A stretch of DNA of 64,000 nucleotides from Cytophagaceae bacterium (GCA_006969745.1 CP030886.1:62001-126000); one strand, 5' to 3'; shown: positions 35,768-45,906, counted from the first letter of the stretch. Notes: generated by a model from the letters alone, not told the origin. Numbers and translations are program-made.

Positions 35768-38700
35768 ATGAAGAACAAATTACTCACATTGCTTCTCGCA
35801 TTTAGTTCGGTAGCCGTTGCTCAGAAGCTAGACATGGAAGCATTTAAGAACATGGCACCTCGGAATATTGGTCCTGCTGGTATGTCTGGGAGAGTTACAG
35901 CTATTGATGTAGTAACTGATCAACCTGACATCATGTATGTAGGTTCGGCTTCTGGAGGTGTTTGGAAATCGACCAGTGGAGGGATTGACTGGGAACCCAT
36001 TTTCACCGATCAGTCTACAGCCTCAATTGGTGCCGTTGCAATCCAGCAATCCAATCCCTCCGTAGTATGGGTCGGTACAGGAGAAGGCAACCCAAGAAAC
36101 TCTCTCAATGGCGGAGATGGTATCTATCGCACACTGGATGGTGGCAAGACATGGAAAAAAATGGGGCTTGAAAAAACTCGTCACATCCATAGAATTATTG
36201 TTCATCCGGACGATCCAAATACAGTCTTTGTAGCAGCTATCGGCTCACCATGGGGAGAACATGAAGAACGAGGTGTATACAAAACAACAGATGGTGGAAA
36301 AACATGGAACAGAATCCTTTTCACAAATATTAGGACTGGTGCGGCTGAACTTGTAATGGATCCAACCAATCCAAATAAATTGATAGCGGCAATGTGGGAA
36401 CACAAACGTGATCCATGGTTCTTCAAGTCAGGCGGTCCTGGTTCAGGCTTGTATGTAACTCACGATGGTGGAGAAACTTGGGAGCAGCGTACGGAAGAAG
36501 ATGGTCTCCCAAAAGGTGAACTTGGAAGAATGGGTATTGCAATTGCTCCATCAAGGCCAAACGTTGTATATGCAATCATTGAATCAAAGAAAAACGCTCT
36601 CTATCGCTCCGATGACGGTGGTTTCAAGTGGAGGAAGATCAACGACAATAATGACATTGGAAACAGACCTTTCTACTACTTTGAAATCTATGTAGATCCG
36701 GTAAATGAAAATCGGGTGTACAGCATTTTCACCTATGTGAATGTATCTGTTGATGGTGGAAAATCATTTTCTCAACTCATGGGTGCTTATGGTGTCGATA
36801 ACGGAGTACATCCGGATCACCATGCGTGGTACATCCACCCGAAAGATCCAAACTTCATGATGGACGGAAATGATGGCGGATTGAATATCACAAGAGATCG
36901 AGGTGAAACATGGAGATTTGTATCTAATCTGCCAGTTGGCCAATTCTACCACATCGCTGTAGACAATGACACTCCCTACAATGTATATGGAGGAATGCAA
37001 GACAATGGCTCCTGGGCAGGTCCGGCATATGTTTGGAAAGCACAGGGTATTAGAAACCATTACTGGCAAGAAGTATCTTTTGGTGATGGATTCGATGTAC
37101 TTCCAGATCCGCGAGATAGTAGATATGGTATCTCTACAGCACAGCAGGGATTCGCATCAATCTATGATAGAAAAACAGGCTACAACGAAACCATCAGGCC
37201 TACCTACCCTGAAGGAGATGTCGAGCTTAGATTCAACTGGAATGTAGGAATGGCACGAGATCCTCAGAATCCTTCAGTGGTTTACTTTGGTAGTCAATTT
37301 GTTCACAAAAGCACCGATAATGCTCAAAATTGGGAGATCATCTCACCGGATTTGACAACCAACGATCCCGAAAAACAAAAACAAGGTGAAAGTGGCGGCT
37401 TGACAATGGATGCTACAGGTGCTGAAAACTATTGCACCATTATAGTAATCGAACCATCTCCACTCAACTCTGATCTACTTTGGGTCGGAACAGATGATGG
37501 AAATGTGCAAATCTCACGTAATGGAGGTGACACATGGACCAATGTAAGTAGAAATCTTCCAGGGCTTCCGGCAGGAACTTGGATTACACAAATAAAAGCT
37601 TCTAATAAGAATCAAGGTGAAGCATTGTTAGTAGCTAATGACTACAGAAGATTCAATTATACCCCTTACGCATACAGAACCAAAGACTATGGTCAAACCT
37701 GGGAGCGAATAGTAGATAGCAATGACGTCATCAGCTATGCTTTGGCGATCGTAGAAGACCCTGAAGAATCTCGTCTTTTATTTCTTGGAACAGACGATGG
37801 ACTATACGTATCAATAGACGCAGGAGCCAACTGGACTAAGTGGACAGAAGGTTTCCCTACAACAAACGCTTATGACCTGGTGATCCACCCGGAAGAGCAT
37901 GACTTGGTTATCGGCACATTCGGAAGATCTATTTGGGTGATGGATGATATTCGACCGCTGAGAAAAATTGCTAAAAATGGTAAATCAACACTTGATCAGG
38001 TATTGAGTGTTTACGATCCTCCAGTAGCTTATGTAGCCTCCAACCAACAACCAAAAGGTTCGAGATTTGGAGGAGATGCACTATATAATGGAGAAAACAG
38101 ACCGTATGGTGCCATGCTCAGCTATTCCATTAATCGACCGGAGGAGAAGATGCAAGAAGAGATGGATGATAACAAAAAAGGGAAAAAGAAGAAAAAAGAT
38201 GATACGCCAGAAGCGGAGGAAAACAAGGAAGAAAAGGTATCATATGATTCTCTTGTTGTCGAAATTATGAAAGGTGATGAGGTCATTCGAACGCTAAAAT
38301 CAAAAGCACCAAAAGAGAATGGCATTCACAGAACCTTCTGGTATATGGATGAAAAAGGTACCGATTTTATGAGTCGCAGAGATCGCAGAGGAAATAGAGA
38401 ACGTGGCGGTGTGACGGTACTTCCTGGTACATATAAAGTTAGGTTCACCTTCGGAGATAAAATGGACTCTACAGAAATAGAAGTTAAATATGACCCTAGA
38501 ATCGAGATGTCTGATGCAGCAATCAAAGCTCAATACGATGCATTGAAAGCACTTGAGTCCAAATATGCAATGGGCGTAAAAGCCGTTGATAGGTTAAAGG
38601 AGAGCATTGACATAGCAAAAGGAGTACAGAGTGATCTGAAAGAGAAAGACAAGGAAGGTTATAAGGACCAATTAGAGCTATGTAAGACGACCATAGACAC

Positions 38701-38998
38701 ATTGAATAGTATGTTGGATGTCTTTGTGGGCAAAGAAGATGACCGTCAGGGAATTACTCGTGGCACACCGAATAGTGTCAACAATTCCTATTTTGGAGCA
38801 TCCAGATATGTTGGTAATGCACTTCACGCACCCGGACCAACAGAAAACAAGCTCATCAAAAAGTTTGAAGATGACCTCTCCGATGCAATGGAAATGGTGA
38901 ACGGCTACTACTCAGAAAAGTGGCCGGAGTTCAGGTCAGCAGTCGAAGAATTAGACACCTCTCCTTTTAAAGACTATGAAGAAATAAAAGAAGAGTAA
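35768..38998 (+). CDS. Secreted BNR/VPS10-type beta-propeller protein
   Basis: A 1076-residue protein with a signal peptide (LAFSSVAVAQ). At least ten Asp-box-type repeats of the form S/T-x-D-x-G-x-[TS]-W are visible: TLDGGKTWKK, TTDGGKTWNR, THDGGETWEQ, SVDGGKSFSQ, TRDRGETWRF, SRNGGDTWTN and TKDYGQTWER. They run through residues ~1-760, as in VPS10/sortilin and sialidase-like propellers. A Lys/Glu-rich insert (about 800-830) and a helical C-terminal part (about 910-1060) follow. Proteins of this type are often called glycosyl hydrolases, but no catalytic sialidase residues can be assigned. Probably an extracytoplasmic binding or scaffold protein. Ends in a strong terminator. Confidence 0.82.
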   Translation: MKNKLLTLLLAFSSVAVAQKLDMEAFKNMAPRNIGPAGMSGRVTAIDVVTDQPDIMYVGSASGGVWKSTSGGIDWEPIFTDQSTASIGAVAIQQSNPSVVWVGTGEGNPRNSLNGGDGIYRTLDGGKTWKKMGLEKTRHIHRIIVHPDDPNTVFVAAIGSPWGEHEERGVYKTTDGGKTWNRILFTNIRTGAAELVMDPTNPNKLIAAMWEHKRDPWFFKSGGPGSGLYVTHDGGETWEQRTEEDGLPKGELGRMGIAIAPSRPNVVYAIIESKKNALYRSDDGGFKWRKINDNNDIGNRPFYYFEIYVDPVNENRVYSIFTYVNVSVDGGKSFSQLMGAYGVDNGVHPDHHAWYIHPKDPNFMMDGNDGGLNITRDRGETWRFVSNLPVGQFYHIAVDNDTPYNVYGGMQDNGSWAGPAYVWKAQGIRNHYWQEVSFGDGFDVLPDPRDSRYGISTAQQGFASIYDRKTGYNETIRPTYPEGDVELRFNWNVGMARDPQNPSVVYFGSQFVHKSTDNAQNWEIISPDLTTNDPEKQKQGESGGLTMDATGAENYCTIIVIEPSPLNSDLLWVGTDDGNVQISRNGGDTWTNVSRNLPGLPAGTWITQIKASNKNQGEALLVANDYRRFNYTPYAYRTKDYGQTWERIVDSNDVISYALAIVEDPEESRLLFLGTDDGLYVSIDAGANWTKWTEGFPTTNAYDLVIHPEEHDLVIGTFGRSIWVMDDIRPLRKIAKNGKSTLDQVLSVYDPPVAYVASNQQPKGSRFGGDALYNGENRPYGAMLSYSINRPEEKMQEEMDDNKKGKKKKKDDTPEAEENKEEKVSYDSLVVEIMKGDEVIRTLKSKAPKENGIHRTFWYMDEKGTDFMSRRDRRGNRERGGVTVLPGTYKVRFTFGDKMDSTEIEVKYDPRIEMSDAAIKAQYDALKALESKYAMGVKAVDRLKESIDIAKGVQSDLKEKDKEGYKDQLELCKTTIDTLNSMLDVFVGKEDDRQGITRGTPNSVNNSYFGASRYVGNALHAPGPTENKLIKKFEDDLSDAMEMVNGYYSEKWPEFRSAVEELDTSPFKDYEEIKEE

Positions 38999-39004
38999 CA
39001 CAGA

Positions 39005-39033
39005 AAGCCGTCTCAAATTGAGGCGGCTTTTTT
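39005..39033 (+). terminator. Intrinsic terminator
   Basis: A 12-bp stem AAGCCGTCTCAA / TTGAGGCGGCTT (one T-G pair) with a minimal loop, followed by TTTT. It ends the BNR-protein transcript. Confidence 0.85.
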
Positions 39034-39055
39034 ATTTTGTGCTAAAATCATATCA

Positions 39056-41416
39056 ATGAAGATTCTAAAAATTATTGGAGTATTGCTCCTATTGCTTTTG
39101 ATTGGTGTTGTTGGGTATTTTTTCTATATAAAATCAACCCTTATACCATCGTATTCAGGCGAAATTCAATTGCCGGGACTTAATGAAAGCATGGAGGTGT
39201 TTTTTACAGAATACGGCATTCCTCACATTTATGCAAAAAATGAAATTGATGCCTACAAAACGCTAGGTTATATTCATGCCAAAGAGCGGCTCTGGCAAAT
39301 GGACCTGCTGAGACACGTGGGGAGTGGACGTCTTTCCGAACTTTTTGGGGCAGATATGATTAAAGTGGATAAATTTCTCAGAACCATGGGATTAGGTTCA
39401 TATGCCAAAGAATCTTCAACGGCCTACCTACAAAGAGATCATGAGAGCCTAATATTAGTCCAAGCATATATTGATGGAATCAATCAATACATAGCAAACA
39501 ATCCTAAGCCACTAGAGCATACCATACTCGGTTTGGATATTGAGCCTTTTGAAGTTCAGAATGTATTTGAAACCCTCACGTACATGGCATTCAGTTTTTC
39601 CAATGCCCATATCACAGATCCGGTGCTGACTGAACTTTCAGCGAAGCTGGATTCCGTATACTTACAAGACCTGAACATTTATCACTACAAGGGCGAATCC
39701 ACTCTACGATCATTCGATAGCAGATATGCCAATCAGGCTAAACAAACGCTTGCTATACTTGATCAGCTGAGAGTTCCTGAATTTATAGGAAGCAATAGTT
39801 GGGTTCTTTCAGGAGAAAAAACAGAGAGTGGTGAAGTCATTCTGTCCAATGACCCTCACATCGCTTTTTCGCAGCCTTCGGTTTGGTATGAATCACACCT
39901 TATCTCACCTGCAAATGAATACTATGGCTACCACATTCCGGGAGCTCCCTTTCCCCTACTCATGCATTCAGAAAAACAAGCCACAGGCCTGACCATGTTT
40001 GAAAACGACGACATGGATTTTTACGTGGAGGAAATTCATTCAGAAGATTCAATGAAATACATGCACAAGGGAAATTGGAAAGATATTTCGCTGACAGAAG
40101 AAATCATCAAGGTAAACGGTGGGGAAAATGTCAAATTCAACATTCGATCTACAGTTCACGGTCCAATTGTATCGGATATTATACAAGAAGAGCCTTTGAC
40201 AGAAATTGTCAGCATGTATTGGGTCACATCTAACTTCCCCAACTACATGATTGAATCTATCTATGGCTTCATCAAATCCAAAAACATAAATCAGTTGGAG
40301 CAAGCTGCATCTCAAATTCATGGTCCAGGCCTCAACATCATGTATGGAGATTCAGCTGGAAACATTGCATGGTGGGCTGTAGGCAAACTAATCAAACGTC
40401 GTGATGAGCAGACAAGCAAAACATTCTACGATGGTTCTACCGGATTGAATGATCCAGACTCAATGTACTCCTTCAGTCAAAATCCTCATGCAATCAATCC
40501 AACATGGGGATACGTTCATAGCGCCAATAATCAACCAGATACTGTTAATGGAGTACTGTATTCGGGCTACTACCTTCCGGACGATCGAGCTCAGCGAATA
40601 GCTGAAATTTTAGAACCGGCCTCCAAGGTCAGTGTTGAAGGTATGAAGGCAATGTTGCTCGATGATAAATCAATGATGCATGAAGCAATAAAAGGAATTA
40701 TGCTTCACGCAATTAAAGACACCGAAAGGGGTGACTTGCTTAGAGCACTTTTAAAATGGAATTGTTCTTTCAACAAAGACGATTTCAGACCACTTATTTT
40801 TCAAAGGTGGGTTAATGAAGTACTTAAAGCAGCGATGAAAGACGAAATCGGAGATGAATTATGGCCGATCTATAAGAAGACACACACTTATAAGGTTTCG
40901 GCCGAACATTTAATTAAAAATGAAAACACGTCCTGGTGGGATGATATAACTACACCCGAAAGTGAAAGCCGTGCAGTCATAATTCAAAATGCTTTTGAAA
41001 CAACCATAGCAGCATTAACAGAAAATTGGGGACAGGACTATAGCCAATGGAAATGGGGTGATGCACATCAGCTAAATCACAAACATGCAATGGGCGATGT
41101 GATAGGCTTTCTAAATGTTGGCAAATATTCAGTCTCAGGAGCAAATGAAGTGCTAAACAACATGGGATATACCTATGAAGATGTGCCGCAGCAAACCATA
41201 TTATTTGGACCCTCAACCAGGCGAATTGTTGACTTTGCTGACATCCGAAACAACAGTTGGAGTATACTTCCCACAGGGCAGTCCGGTAATTATTTCAGTC
41301 CATATTATGACGATCAGGCGTTGATGTTTGTAAATGGTGAATTCAGAAAAATGGAAATGAATCACAACAACATTAAACAATCAGAAAATAAACTCGTTTT
41401 GAAGCCTGCAGACTGA
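39056..41416 (+). CDS. Penicillin-acylase-family Ntn hydrolase
   Basis: A 786-residue protein with a membrane-spanning or uncleaved signal anchor (about 5-25) and the PvdQ/penicillin G acylase layout. The alpha part (about 26-245) precedes the autoproteolytic site G245-S246-N-S-W, where S246 becomes the N-terminal nucleophile of the beta chain. The beta chain contains SNDPHIAFSQPSVWYE and HGPGLNIMYGDSAGNIAWWAVG. Such enzymes cleave amides of N-acyl compounds, including acyl-homoserine lactones and cyclic lipopeptides. The substrate cannot be inferred. Located between two transcription units. Confidence 0.88.
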   Translation: MKILKIIGVLLLLLLIGVVGYFFYIKSTLIPSYSGEIQLPGLNESMEVFFTEYGIPHIYAKNEIDAYKTLGYIHAKERLWQMDLLRHVGSGRLSELFGADMIKVDKFLRTMGLGSYAKESSTAYLQRDHESLILVQAYIDGINQYIANNPKPLEHTILGLDIEPFEVQNVFETLTYMAFSFSNAHITDPVLTELSAKLDSVYLQDLNIYHYKGESTLRSFDSRYANQAKQTLAILDQLRVPEFIGSNSWVLSGEKTESGEVILSNDPHIAFSQPSVWYESHLISPANEYYGYHIPGAPFPLLMHSEKQATGLTMFENDDMDFYVEEIHSEDSMKYMHKGNWKDISLTEEIIKVNGGENVKFNIRSTVHGPIVSDIIQEEPLTEIVSMYWVTSNFPNYMIESIYGFIKSKNINQLEQAASQIHGPGLNIMYGDSAGNIAWWAVGKLIKRRDEQTSKTFYDGSTGLNDPDSMYSFSQNPHAINPTWGYVHSANNQPDTVNGVLYSGYYLPDDRAQRIAEILEPASKVSVEGMKAMLLDDKSMMHEAIKGIMLHAIKDTERGDLLRALLKWNCSFNKDDFRPLIFQRWVNEVLKAAMKDEIGDELWPIYKKTHTYKVSAEHLIKNENTSWWDDITTPESESRAVIIQNAFETTIAALTENWGQDYSQWKWGDAHQLNHKHAMGDVIGFLNVGKYSVSGANEVLNNMGYTYEDVPQQTILFGPSTRRIVDFADIRNNSWSILPTGQSGNYFSPYYDDQALMFVNGEFRKMEMNHNNIKQSENKLVLKPAD

Positions 41417-41479
41417 ACCGCGTACAGTCCCAGAATGTTACCTTTACGTTAAAATTGAATCAACCCAAACCATATAAAC

Positions 41480-42304
41480 ATGGACAATAGAAAATATTTA
41501 CCATTCGTGATCATAGGAATAATCGCATTTATCGTCCTATTATCAGCTTTCAACCGCATCTTTTATCGAATTGAAGCCTCAGAAAGAGCCGTTCTTTTTA
41601 GAGCGCTGAGCGGAACACTCGAGAAAGAGAACATCATAGGTCCGGGATGGCATGTAAAAGCACCATGGAACGATGTATACGTCTATGAAGTATCTGAAAG
41701 TAAGATCGAAGAAACAATGGACGTACTCGATAAGAATGGATTAAGTATAAGCGTAGATGTTACTGTACGTTTTCATCCAAAATACGATGCAATAGGTACA
41801 ATTCAGGAAAACTTCAGAGGTGATTATATCCAACGACTGGTTATCCCTGAAGCTCGCTCCACCGTGCGACAAGTAATGGGGCGCTACACAGCTGAGGAAA
41901 TCTATTCTACCAAAAGGCCAGAGGTAGAAGCCGCAATAAAAGAAGAAACAAGGTTGGTACTTGGTTCGCCTGGAAATGAGGTAGAAATGAAAAGTTTATT
42001 GATTCGATCAATAAAGCTACCTGAGCAAATAAAAACGGCAATTGAAAATAAGCTTAAACAGGAACAAGAAGCATTAGCATATGAATTTCGACTTGACCGT
42101 GAAAAAAGTGAAGCAGAAAGAAAGCGAATTGCTGCTGAAGGAGAAGCTGCAGCCAACAAGATCATAAATAGCAGTTTGACTGATGAATTGTTAAAAATGA
42201 GAGGAATAGAGGCAACAATGAATATTGCCAACTCGCCCAACTCAAAAGTAATTGTGATCGGAGGCAATGATGGAGGACTACCACTGATTTTGAATGGTAA
42301 CTAG
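41480..42304 (+). CDS. Prohibitin-like SPFH-domain membrane protein
   Basis: A 274-residue protein with one N-terminal membrane helix (about 7-25), an SPFH domain (about 30-205: FYRIEASERAVLFRALSG, GPGWHVKAPWNDVYVY, SISVDVTVRFHPKYDAIG) and a C-terminal coiled coil (KLKQEQEALAYEFRLDREKSEAERKRIAAEGEA). The pattern is that of prohibitins, which form ring assemblies in the membrane and control proteases or membrane order. No FtsH or NfeD gene is next to it. Confidence 0.88.
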   Translation: MDNRKYLPFVIIGIIAFIVLLSAFNRIFYRIEASERAVLFRALSGTLEKENIIGPGWHVKAPWNDVYVYEVSESKIEETMDVLDKNGLSISVDVTVRFHPKYDAIGTIQENFRGDYIQRLVIPEARSTVRQVMGRYTAEEIYSTKRPEVEAAIKEETRLVLGSPGNEVEMKSLLIRSIKLPEQIKTAIENKLKQEQEALAYEFRLDREKSEAERKRIAAEGEAAANKIINSSLTDELLKMRGIEATMNIANSPNSKVIVIGGNDGGLPLILNGN

Positions 42305-42373
42305 CCTTCAAAATCTGGATTATAATCGTTAATTTCGTGGAAATTTTTAAGTCAGCAAAGAAGAATAAATAAC

Positions 42374-43660
42374 ATGTCAAAAACCGCTCAAATAATCGTT
42401 GATGGTAAAACATACGAGTTGCCTGTAACCGTAGGAACTGAGAATGAAACGGCAATCGATATAAGCTCATTTAGAGGTCAATCCGGTGTAATCACACTCG
42501 ACAGAGGATTTAAAAACACAGGATCGTGCGAAAGTGCAATTACCTTCCTCGATGGCGAGAAAGGGATACTTCGTTACAGAGGTTATCCAATTGAACAATT
42601 AGCTGACAACTCAACTTTTCTGGAAGTAGCCTACCTGCTGATTTATGGTGAACTTCCTAACAAAGCTACTTTCGACAAATTTGCCGGTGACATCACCCAT
42701 CACACACTTGTCAATGAAGACATCAAGAAAATTCTAGATGGATTCCCTTCAGCAGCACATCCGATGGGCGTTTTATCTTCGTTAATTACTGCACAGACTG
42801 CATTCTACCCTAGCAGCCTTGACCCTAACCGGTCTAAGGAAGAAACAGAATTAGGCATCATCCGACTTCTTGCCAAGATGCCAACGTTCGCAGCGTGGGC
42901 ATACAAGAAAAAAGTAGGTCACCCGGTGATTTATCCTAGCAACAAAATGGATTACTGTGGCAACTTCCTTAACATGATGTTTGCTTTGCCTGCAGAAGAA
43001 TATGAAGTGGATCCTGTGGTAGCCAATGCACTGGACAAGTTGTTAATTCTCCATGCGGATCATGAGCAAAACTGCTCAGCTTCCACTGTAAGAATAGTAG
43101 GCTCAAGTCAGGCCAGTTTGTGGGCATCGATCTCAGCAGGTATTAATGCACTATGGGGTCCATTGCATGGTGGAGCCAACCAGGCAGTAATAGAGATGCT
43201 TGAAAATATTAAAGCAGATGGTGGTGACACCAAGAAGTGGATGGCAAAAGCCAAAGACAAAGACGATCCATTCAGATTGATGGGCTTTGGGCACAGAGTA
43301 TACAAGAATTTTGATCCAAGAGCTAGAATCATCAAGAAAGCTGCAGATGATGTGTTAGAGAAGTTGGGTGTTGTGGATCCTGTATTGGATATCGCCAAAG
43401 GTTTAGAAGAAGAGGCACTTAGAGACGAGTATTTCGTAGAAAGAAAGCTATATCCAAACGTGGACTTCTACTCTGGAATCATCTATAGAGCACTTGGTAT
43501 TCCTACAGATATGTTTACTGTGATGTTTGCACTTGGAAGACTTCCAGGATGGATTGCTCAGTGGAAAGAAATGAGAGAGAATGGAGAACCTATTGGAAGA
43601 CCAAGACAGGTTTACACTGGTATGAATGAGAGAGATTACACAGACCTTTCAACGAGGTAG
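42374..43660 (+). CDS. gltA: Citrate synthase
   Basis: A 428-residue enzyme condensing acetyl-CoA and oxaloacetate to citrate. The active-site His residues are in GPLHGGANQ and MGFGHRVYKNFDPR, and the Asp is in VDFYSGIIYRALG. The N-terminal domain (GFKNTGSCESAITFLDGEKG, LRYRGYPIEQLA) matches the type II hexameric (E. coli-like) enzymes of about 430 residues. Ends in a strong bidirectional terminator. Confidence 0.97.
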   Translation: MSKTAQIIVDGKTYELPVTVGTENETAIDISSFRGQSGVITLDRGFKNTGSCESAITFLDGEKGILRYRGYPIEQLADNSTFLEVAYLLIYGELPNKATFDKFAGDITHHTLVNEDIKKILDGFPSAAHPMGVLSSLITAQTAFYPSSLDPNRSKEETELGIIRLLAKMPTFAAWAYKKKVGHPVIYPSNKMDYCGNFLNMMFALPAEEYEVDPVVANALDKLLILHADHEQNCSASTVRIVGSSQASLWASISAGINALWGPLHGGANQAVIEMLENIKADGGDTKKWMAKAKDKDDPFRLMGFGHRVYKNFDPRARIIKKAADDVLEKLGVVDPVLDIAKGLEEEALRDEYFVERKLYPNVDFYSGIIYRALGIPTDMFTVMFALGRLPGWIAQWKEMRENGEPIGRPRQVYTGMNERDYTDLSTR

Positions 43661-43680
43661 TTAAAAACAAAAAACAAAAA

Positions 43681-43712
43681 GCCCGCTATTCTTAAAATAG
43701 CGGGCTTTTTTT
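43681..43712. terminator. Bidirectional intrinsic terminator
   Basis: A perfect 10-bp stem GCCCGCTATT / AATAGCGGGC with loop CTTAA, flanked by AAAAA on the left and TTTTTTT on the right. It can serve gltA (+) and the DUF4440 gene (-). Confidence 0.9.
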
Positions 43713-43726
43713 GTTTCCGTTAGATT

Positions 43727-44212
43727 TTACTCTGTAGGTGCCATTGGAAATTTTTCCTCTTTTACTCCACTCACGTGGCTGTTGATAGCTTTCCATTTGC
43801 CATCCACTTTAACTAAAATATTGCTGGACTTGTATTTCGTGATATAAGCTTCGCCTGCCTCTACTCCTTTCATCGTACCTTCTCCTGAAATAACTGCCGT
43901 CCCATTATCAAAAATATCCAGACGTATAATTTCAAAGTTAAACTCATCATAACTCGGACCATAGTTAGCTATGTATTCTAGCTCATCTGCTTTCGTGTAG
44001 GTATCTCCATTATCATCTATCATCTGAAAATCCTCATGAAGCAATTGATCCAGTAAGACCGTATCTTGCTCACCATATGCTTTTGGCCACAATACAGTTT
44101 TAAATTCTCTAAGTATGGCTTCATCATTTTCAGTGATCACAACTTGATTTGTTGCCGGAGTTGTACAGCCAAACAGCATCACTCCCACTAATACTAGCAA
44201 TAAATATTTCAT
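43727..44212 (-). CDS. Lipoprotein with a SnoaL/DUF4440 (NTF2-like) domain
   Basis: A 161-residue protein with a lipobox LFGC (Cys 16). The mature domain is NTF2-like: an N-terminal helix (ENDEAILREFKTVLWPKAYGEQDTVLLDQLLHEDFQMID), a GDTYTKADELEYI helix and the beta sheet with DIFDNGTAVISGEGTMKGV, IL VKVDGKWKAIN and SHVSGV. Members bind or turn over small molecules. No catalytic residues can be assigned. Probably a single-gene unit ending at the shared terminator. Confidence 0.78.
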   Translation of the reverse strand: MKYLLLVLVGVMLFGCTTPATNQVVITENDEAILREFKTVLWPKAYGEQDTVLLDQLLHEDFQMIDDNGDTYTKADELEYIANYGPSYDEFNFEIIRLDIFDNGTAVISGEGTMKGVEAGEAYITKYKSSNILVKVDGKWKAINSHVSGVKEEKFPMAPTE

Positions 44213-44303
44213 AAATTGTTAAATGTTAAGAACTGCAAACTACAAAAAATACGTAGTATCAGATTTATCAAAAGCTTAATTTAGATTTCATTAACAAACT
44301 CAT

Positions 44304-44693
44304 ATGTCTGAGATACAACTAAAAGAAGAAGCCAAAAAAGCTGCCCTGCACGCATATGCGCCCTATAGTAAGTTTAAAGTAGGTTGTGCGCTTCTCACAA
44401 AGTCTGGAAATATCTATACCGGATGTAACGTCGAGAATGCATCTTATGGACTTACCATTTGTGCTGAACGAAATGCAATTGCGCAAGCAATAAATGCTGA
44501 AGGACAAATTGAAATTGAAACTTTGGTTGTCTATACCCCTACTCCTTCACCAACTCCACCATGCGGAGCATGTAGACAAGTAATTCACGAATTTGGTAAC
44601 CCTGAGGTATTTAGTTTTTGCAACTCAAAGACATCAAACAAACACAAAATGAATGATCTGTTACCTCACGCATTTAATCTCAAAAAGGATTAG
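44304..44693 (+). CDS. cdd: Cytidine deaminase
   Basis: A 129-residue zinc enzyme deaminating cytidine and deoxycytidine. The active site is C53-A-E55 (TICAERNAIAQAI) with zinc ligands C87 and C90 in PTPPCGACRQVI. The length and all-Cys ligand set are those of tetrameric T-type CDA. It overlaps the convergent gene at 44690 by 4 bp. Confidence 0.95.
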   Translation: MSEIQLKEEAKKAALHAYAPYSKFKVGCALLTKSGNIYTGCNVENASYGLTICAERNAIAQAINAEGQIEIETLVVYTPTPSPTPPCGACRQVIHEFGNPEVFSFCNSKTSNKHKMNDLLPHAFNLKKD

Positions 44694-45190
44694 TATTTAC
44701 GGGTAAGTATTTCGCTGTAAATGACTGCTTTCTTTGCTTCAGTTGAATTCAATCCATCTCGGATCTCATCTGCAATTGACCATTCCTCTTCTTCTTCCTC
44801 TTCACGGGTGCCCTTGAACAATCTAGGCTCTTGAAAGTGTTCGTCCGGTGCAAATTCAAGATCCGCTCCTTCAGCCATTTTTATCGATTCTTCGTAAACC
44901 CTGCGACTCTCATCATCAGCAAAAACCCTTCGTTCACCCTCCAGCCGCTGTTTTTCTTTTTCTGATTCCTCAGTGTCGATCACTACTGGTTCTTGCTCAA
45001 AAGTTGGCTCTTCCTGAGGTCTGCCTTCTGTAATTTCTTTCAGAAGATCTTCAAAAGATTTTGGTTGGTTTGCAGCTGGTGGGTTATTTTCAGAGCCGGG
45101 ACGCTTATTGGGTTGCTCTTTCTTCTTTCCCCGTGTAAGGAAATAAATTACTGCAGCGATAATGTACCACCAAAAACTAAAATCGTCCAT
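44690..45190 (-). CDS. Small membrane-anchored acidic protein of Bacteroidota
   Basis: A 166-residue protein with an N-terminal helix (about 7-19), a Lys patch (RGKKKEQ) and a long acidic, probably disordered region (Glu-rich, including a run of seven Glu). It has a conserved-looking C-terminus: IRDGLNSTEAKKAVIYSEIL then TRKY. From memory, the terminal EAxKAxIYSEIxxRKY element is shared by many small Bacteroidota membrane proteins of unknown function. Nothing else can be said. Confidence 0.75.
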   Translation of the reverse strand: MDDFSFWWYIIAAVIYFLTRGKKKEQPNKRPGSENNPPAANQPKSFEDLLKEITEGRPQEEPTFEQEPVVIDTEESEKEKQRLEGERRVFADDESRRVYEESIKMAEGADLEFAPDEHFQEPRLFKGTREEEEEEEWSIADEIRDGLNSTEAKKAVIYSEILTRKY

Positions 45191-45237
45191 GCAGCTAAGT
45201 TAGAAAAACAAGAATGAAATCTGAGCTATCGCGAGAA

Positions 45238-45606
45238 TTAATCGTTGATAGTGGACTTGAGAGTGGTAATGATATTTTCTTTATCAAAAGGCTTACTAAA
45301 GTATCCAACAATGAGGTTTTGATCTATTGCGTCTACGACTTCCTGAGCTCCACCATATCCTGTAAGTAAAAAACATGGAAGGCTCGCCTTAGTCTCCTTT
45401 ACTTTAGTAATAAACTCAATCCCATCCATTTCCGGCATCCGTACATCACTGACAATAGCAGCAATTTCGTCATGCTCTTTAATCAGACTTAGAGCTTCTG
45501 AACCCGACGTAGCATTGAGTATTTCAAACTCATTTTTAAAATTGAATTCGAAAAGTGTAATGTTGAACTGATCATCGTCTACGTACAGAATGGTGGGTTT
45601 CTCCAT
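45238..45606 (-). CDS. Single-domain response regulator
   Basis: A 122-residue receiver with the acidic residues in VDDDQF, D54 as phospho-acceptor (IVSDVRMPEMDG), T82 and K105 (GYFSKPFDKE). It has no output domain and no kinase beside it. The form is closer to the receivers of hybrid kinases and RpfG-type regulators than to CheY, so its partner is probably encoded elsewhere. Confidence 0.85.
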   Translation of the reverse strand: MEKPTILYVDDDQFNITLFEFNFKNEFEILNATSGSEALSLIKEHDEIAAIVSDVRMPEMDGIEFITKVKETKASLPCFLLTGYGGAQEVVDAIDQNLIVGYFSKPFDKENIITTLKSTIND

Positions 45607-45906
45607 ATTAAGAATTTTCCTTCAGTATATGTTAATTAAAAATAATTGACTTTTATTAAAAAGTTAAGTTATTCTCACATTTGCTATGTGCAGGTTACAA
45701 TAATGCAACTAACATTTGAAATACTCTTCAATCATTCGATTAATCATTTAAATAATTACATGAATAGTTGATCTCAGCGATTGAATCAGTCTAATGGGGA
45801 AAAAAGGTGGATAAATCACTAAAACAATTTCAACTTCTAAACACCTAGTTGCAAACGAATCTTATATTTTTGTCCGTTTCACCGTGATAGACCGAATGTA
45901 TCCTAC
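45607..45906. other. 300-bp intergenic region upstream of smc
   Basis: AT-rich with no reading frame of note. It separates the response-regulator gene (minus) from smc (plus), so it must hold divergent promoters. Near the smc end, TATTTTTG at 45865-45872 is an exact Bacteroidota -7 box on the plus strand, 34 bp before the smc ATG. I found no convincing -33 TTG at the usual distance, and no repeat or hairpin worth naming. Confidence 0.5.

Noticed and set aside
35629..35787. N-terminal extension of the OmpA-domain protein
   Set aside because: The internal ATG at 35626-35628 gives a normal signal peptide; the added residues do not resemble a leader and would overlap the divergent promoter region.
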